Assembly: GCA_028709385.1 (NCBI GenBank)
Contig: JAQVXD010000001.1
Span: forward strand, 62,001 to 126,000
DNA: 64,000 nucleotides
Direction: 5' to 3'
From: Fermentimonas sp.
GTDB lineage: Bacteria; Bacteroidota; Bacteroidia; Bacteroidales; Dysgonomonadaceae
Of this stretch, positions 62,823 through 64,000 are shown piece after piece (position 1 is the stretch's first letter; every line of letters begins with the position of its first letter). Position numbers and translations under genes: made by a program. The notes beneath the pieces were generated by a model. That model saw only the letters and a program-made list of their open reading frames with translations, had not been told where the DNA came from and did no database searches.

Positions 62823-64000
62823 TTATTCTTTTATTTTTGATGGATTGTATATTAATCCCGGGACAGCCTCCTCTCCGTCGGGTGTAACAAAAACAAATGT
62901 AAACATCCATTTCTGCAGTCGCACTTCGGGTGTACTGAATTTGCCAACCGGCAGTTTTAATAATACTTTATTCCATCCTTTATTAAGCTCTACTGATATC
63001 GGTTCACGTGCAACATAATTTTCATTCTTAAGAGTAATCTCGTTTGTCTTTTTAGTGTGAATGTTCTCCCATTCAGGAGCCGGCAGTTCTTCATCATTTA
63101 TCCATATACGGCTGCCACGATAGTCCCACTTGCCCTGTGGCGCAGCTAAATCTGCTTCAGATCTGCTATAATCCTGAGTAGACGCCCATAAACCTGCTTT
63201 TTGTGATTTGGGTGACCATACCCACGTATAAGCATAAGCAGTATGATTTTCCTGAGGGCTATCATAAAAAGCAGGGACTATATCACCCCATACATGTCTT
63301 AAATATATACCTGCACCGATTGCAGGTCTGAAATTATAGACCTTATCATCAAATGTATAACTTTCACTTATATTTTCCTCCGGAGGAAACGACATATCGA
63401 GATCTCCTTCGTTTGGAAACGGGTCTGTAATATGCCATTTTATGTTGGTCTGTTTTACATATGGAAATGGCTCGTTCGTAAAATTATACTTTTTATGCCA
63501 AATCATTCGCTCTTCAAAATCAGCAAATTCCTTGAAAACAGGATCATCTACTTCTGTCGGCAGAATTACACCATTTTTGTCAAAATATTCAGAGCCGCCG
63601 CCTCTCCATGTACGTTCTGCAAATGCCATCATGTTTGGATAGAAGTAGTTCTGAAGCATGATGTCCTGTTCCGTTGGCAAATAACGGTCATTCCAAATTG
63701 CGAGGATTGATCCTGCAATATCATCGCTCCCTTGTATTTCATTATATATTCTGCTGTTATAGAGTGCAACGATATCTCCAAAAGCGTCGTAGTGGTTGAT
63801 ATAATGAAAGCGTGAATCTATTGCAGGAATTCCCGGTTGTGCTTTGCCTCTGTAACTCCATAGATGAGTAGCATCAATCTCCCCCGGCTCATAATGCCAG
63901 CCTGGATTCCATGAAATTACCTTCTTCCCGAAACCTCTGATATGTTCTACCATTTCAGGAACAAAATAAGGATTGGTGAACTGTACTTCGTCAGTGCCTA
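62823..64000 (-). CDS. Beta-N-acetylhexosaminidase, GH20 (N-terminal part outside window)
   Basis: The frame stays open to the right edge of the window, so the N-terminus is missing. The first visible residues are GTDEVQFTNPYFVPEM, where D-E is the GH20 catalytic pair, followed by KKVISWNPGWHYEPG (substrate Trp) and further Trp residues of the barrel. A C-terminal beta-sandwich domain (~residues 200-390 of the visible part) contains NKGWNKVLLKLPVGKFS. The enzyme removes terminal beta-GlcNAc or GalNAc, which fits the sialidase next door. Only four bases separate its stop from the NanM-like start. Confidence 0.88.
   Translation of the reverse strand, partial: GTDEVQFTNPYFVPEMVEHIRGFGKKVISWNPGWHYEPGEIDATHLWSYRGKAQPGIPAIDSRFHYINHYDAFGDIVALYNSRIYNEIQGSDDIAGSILAIWNDRYLPTEQDIMLQNYFYPNMMAFAERTWRGGGSEYFDKNGVILPTEVDDPVFKEFADFEERMIWHKKYNFTNEPFPYVKQTNIKWHITDPFPNEGDLDMSFPPEENISESYTFDDKVYNFRPAIGAGIYLRHVWGDIVPAFYDSPQENHTAYAYTWVWSPKSQKAGLWASTQDYSRSEADLAAPQGKWDYRGSRIWINDEELPAPEWENIHTKKTNEITLKNENYVAREPISVELNKGWNKVLLKLPVGKFSTPEVRLQKWMFTFVFVTPDGEEAVPGLIYNPSKIKE

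Overview
The window looks like chromosomal DNA of an anaerobic or microaerobic member of the Bacteroidota, order Bacteroidales. The evidence is: a SusC/SusD outer-membrane pair; many copies of the Bacteroidota -7 promoter box TAnnTTTG upstream of genes; an FeoA-FeoB fusion with a Cys-rich partner; a Bacteroides-type serine palmitoyltransferase; DUF4494 next to YggS; and a sialidase/NanA/NanM/GH20 locus. A Dysgonomonadaceae/Porphyromonadaceae-like bacterium is my best guess, but this is inference from gene content only.

Layout. 1-4.5 kb: the tail of a membrane AraC-type regulator, flavodoxin, tRNA-Arg(CCT), a DUF1080 lipoprotein, and a three-gene unit of long-chain acyl-CoA synthetase, mono-cluster ferredoxin and small GNAT protein. 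4.5-19.4 kb: an amino-sugar utilisation locus bracketed by two copies of the 3' end of a feoB-associated gene plus its terminator. The left junction also carries a second, diverged copy of the GNAT 3' end. The locus encodes a XylR-like regulator, SusC, SusD, a NagB-like deaminase, a double alpha/beta-hydrolase esterase, a GH109-like NAD-dependent alpha-N-acetylgalactosaminidase, a FucP/NagP-type permease, NagA and a UxaE-family C4 epimerase. I read it as an alpha-GalNAc utilisation locus, possibly using a C4-epimerase shortcut from tagatose-6-P to fructose-6-P.

19.4-43.5 kb is mostly core: a feoB operon, adjacent class II and class I fumarases, a secreted GH2 enzyme, a TPR histidine kinase/NarL response regulator facing a beta-helix lipoprotein and OMP pair, RlmD, a TraB/GumN protein, ferritin, serine palmitoyltransferase, GuaB, a lipoprotein-type PCMT, an exported NlpC/P60 peptidase with a Tat-exported Ala-Glu epimerase, and a HipA-like kinase/DUF3037 pair. 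43.5-57.5 kb: nicotinamidase, a TonB-dependent receptor with Met-rich loops, an APC permease, DUF554, DUF4494/YggS, a DHOD-like protein, OxyR, an eroded TonB-receptor locus, an HD protein, GrpE/DnaJ and Acs.

57.6-64 kb is a sialic-acid locus: sialidase, then on the opposite strand GH20 hexosaminidase (cut by the window edge), NanM-like mutarotase, MFS permease and Neu5Ac lyase. Together with the GH109/NagA/NagB locus this suggests foraging on sialylated, GalNAc-containing host-type glycans. Both amino-sugar routes would meet at NagA/NagB. No sugar kinase is visible for either route, so it must lie elsewhere.

Non-coding features worth noting are two arrays of 11-bp tandem units with different sequences but the same period (4618-4672 and 48910-48960), and an apparent group II intron 5' remnant directly behind a terminator (32676-32740). 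No CRISPR array, intact insertion sequence, integrase or replication origin was seen.
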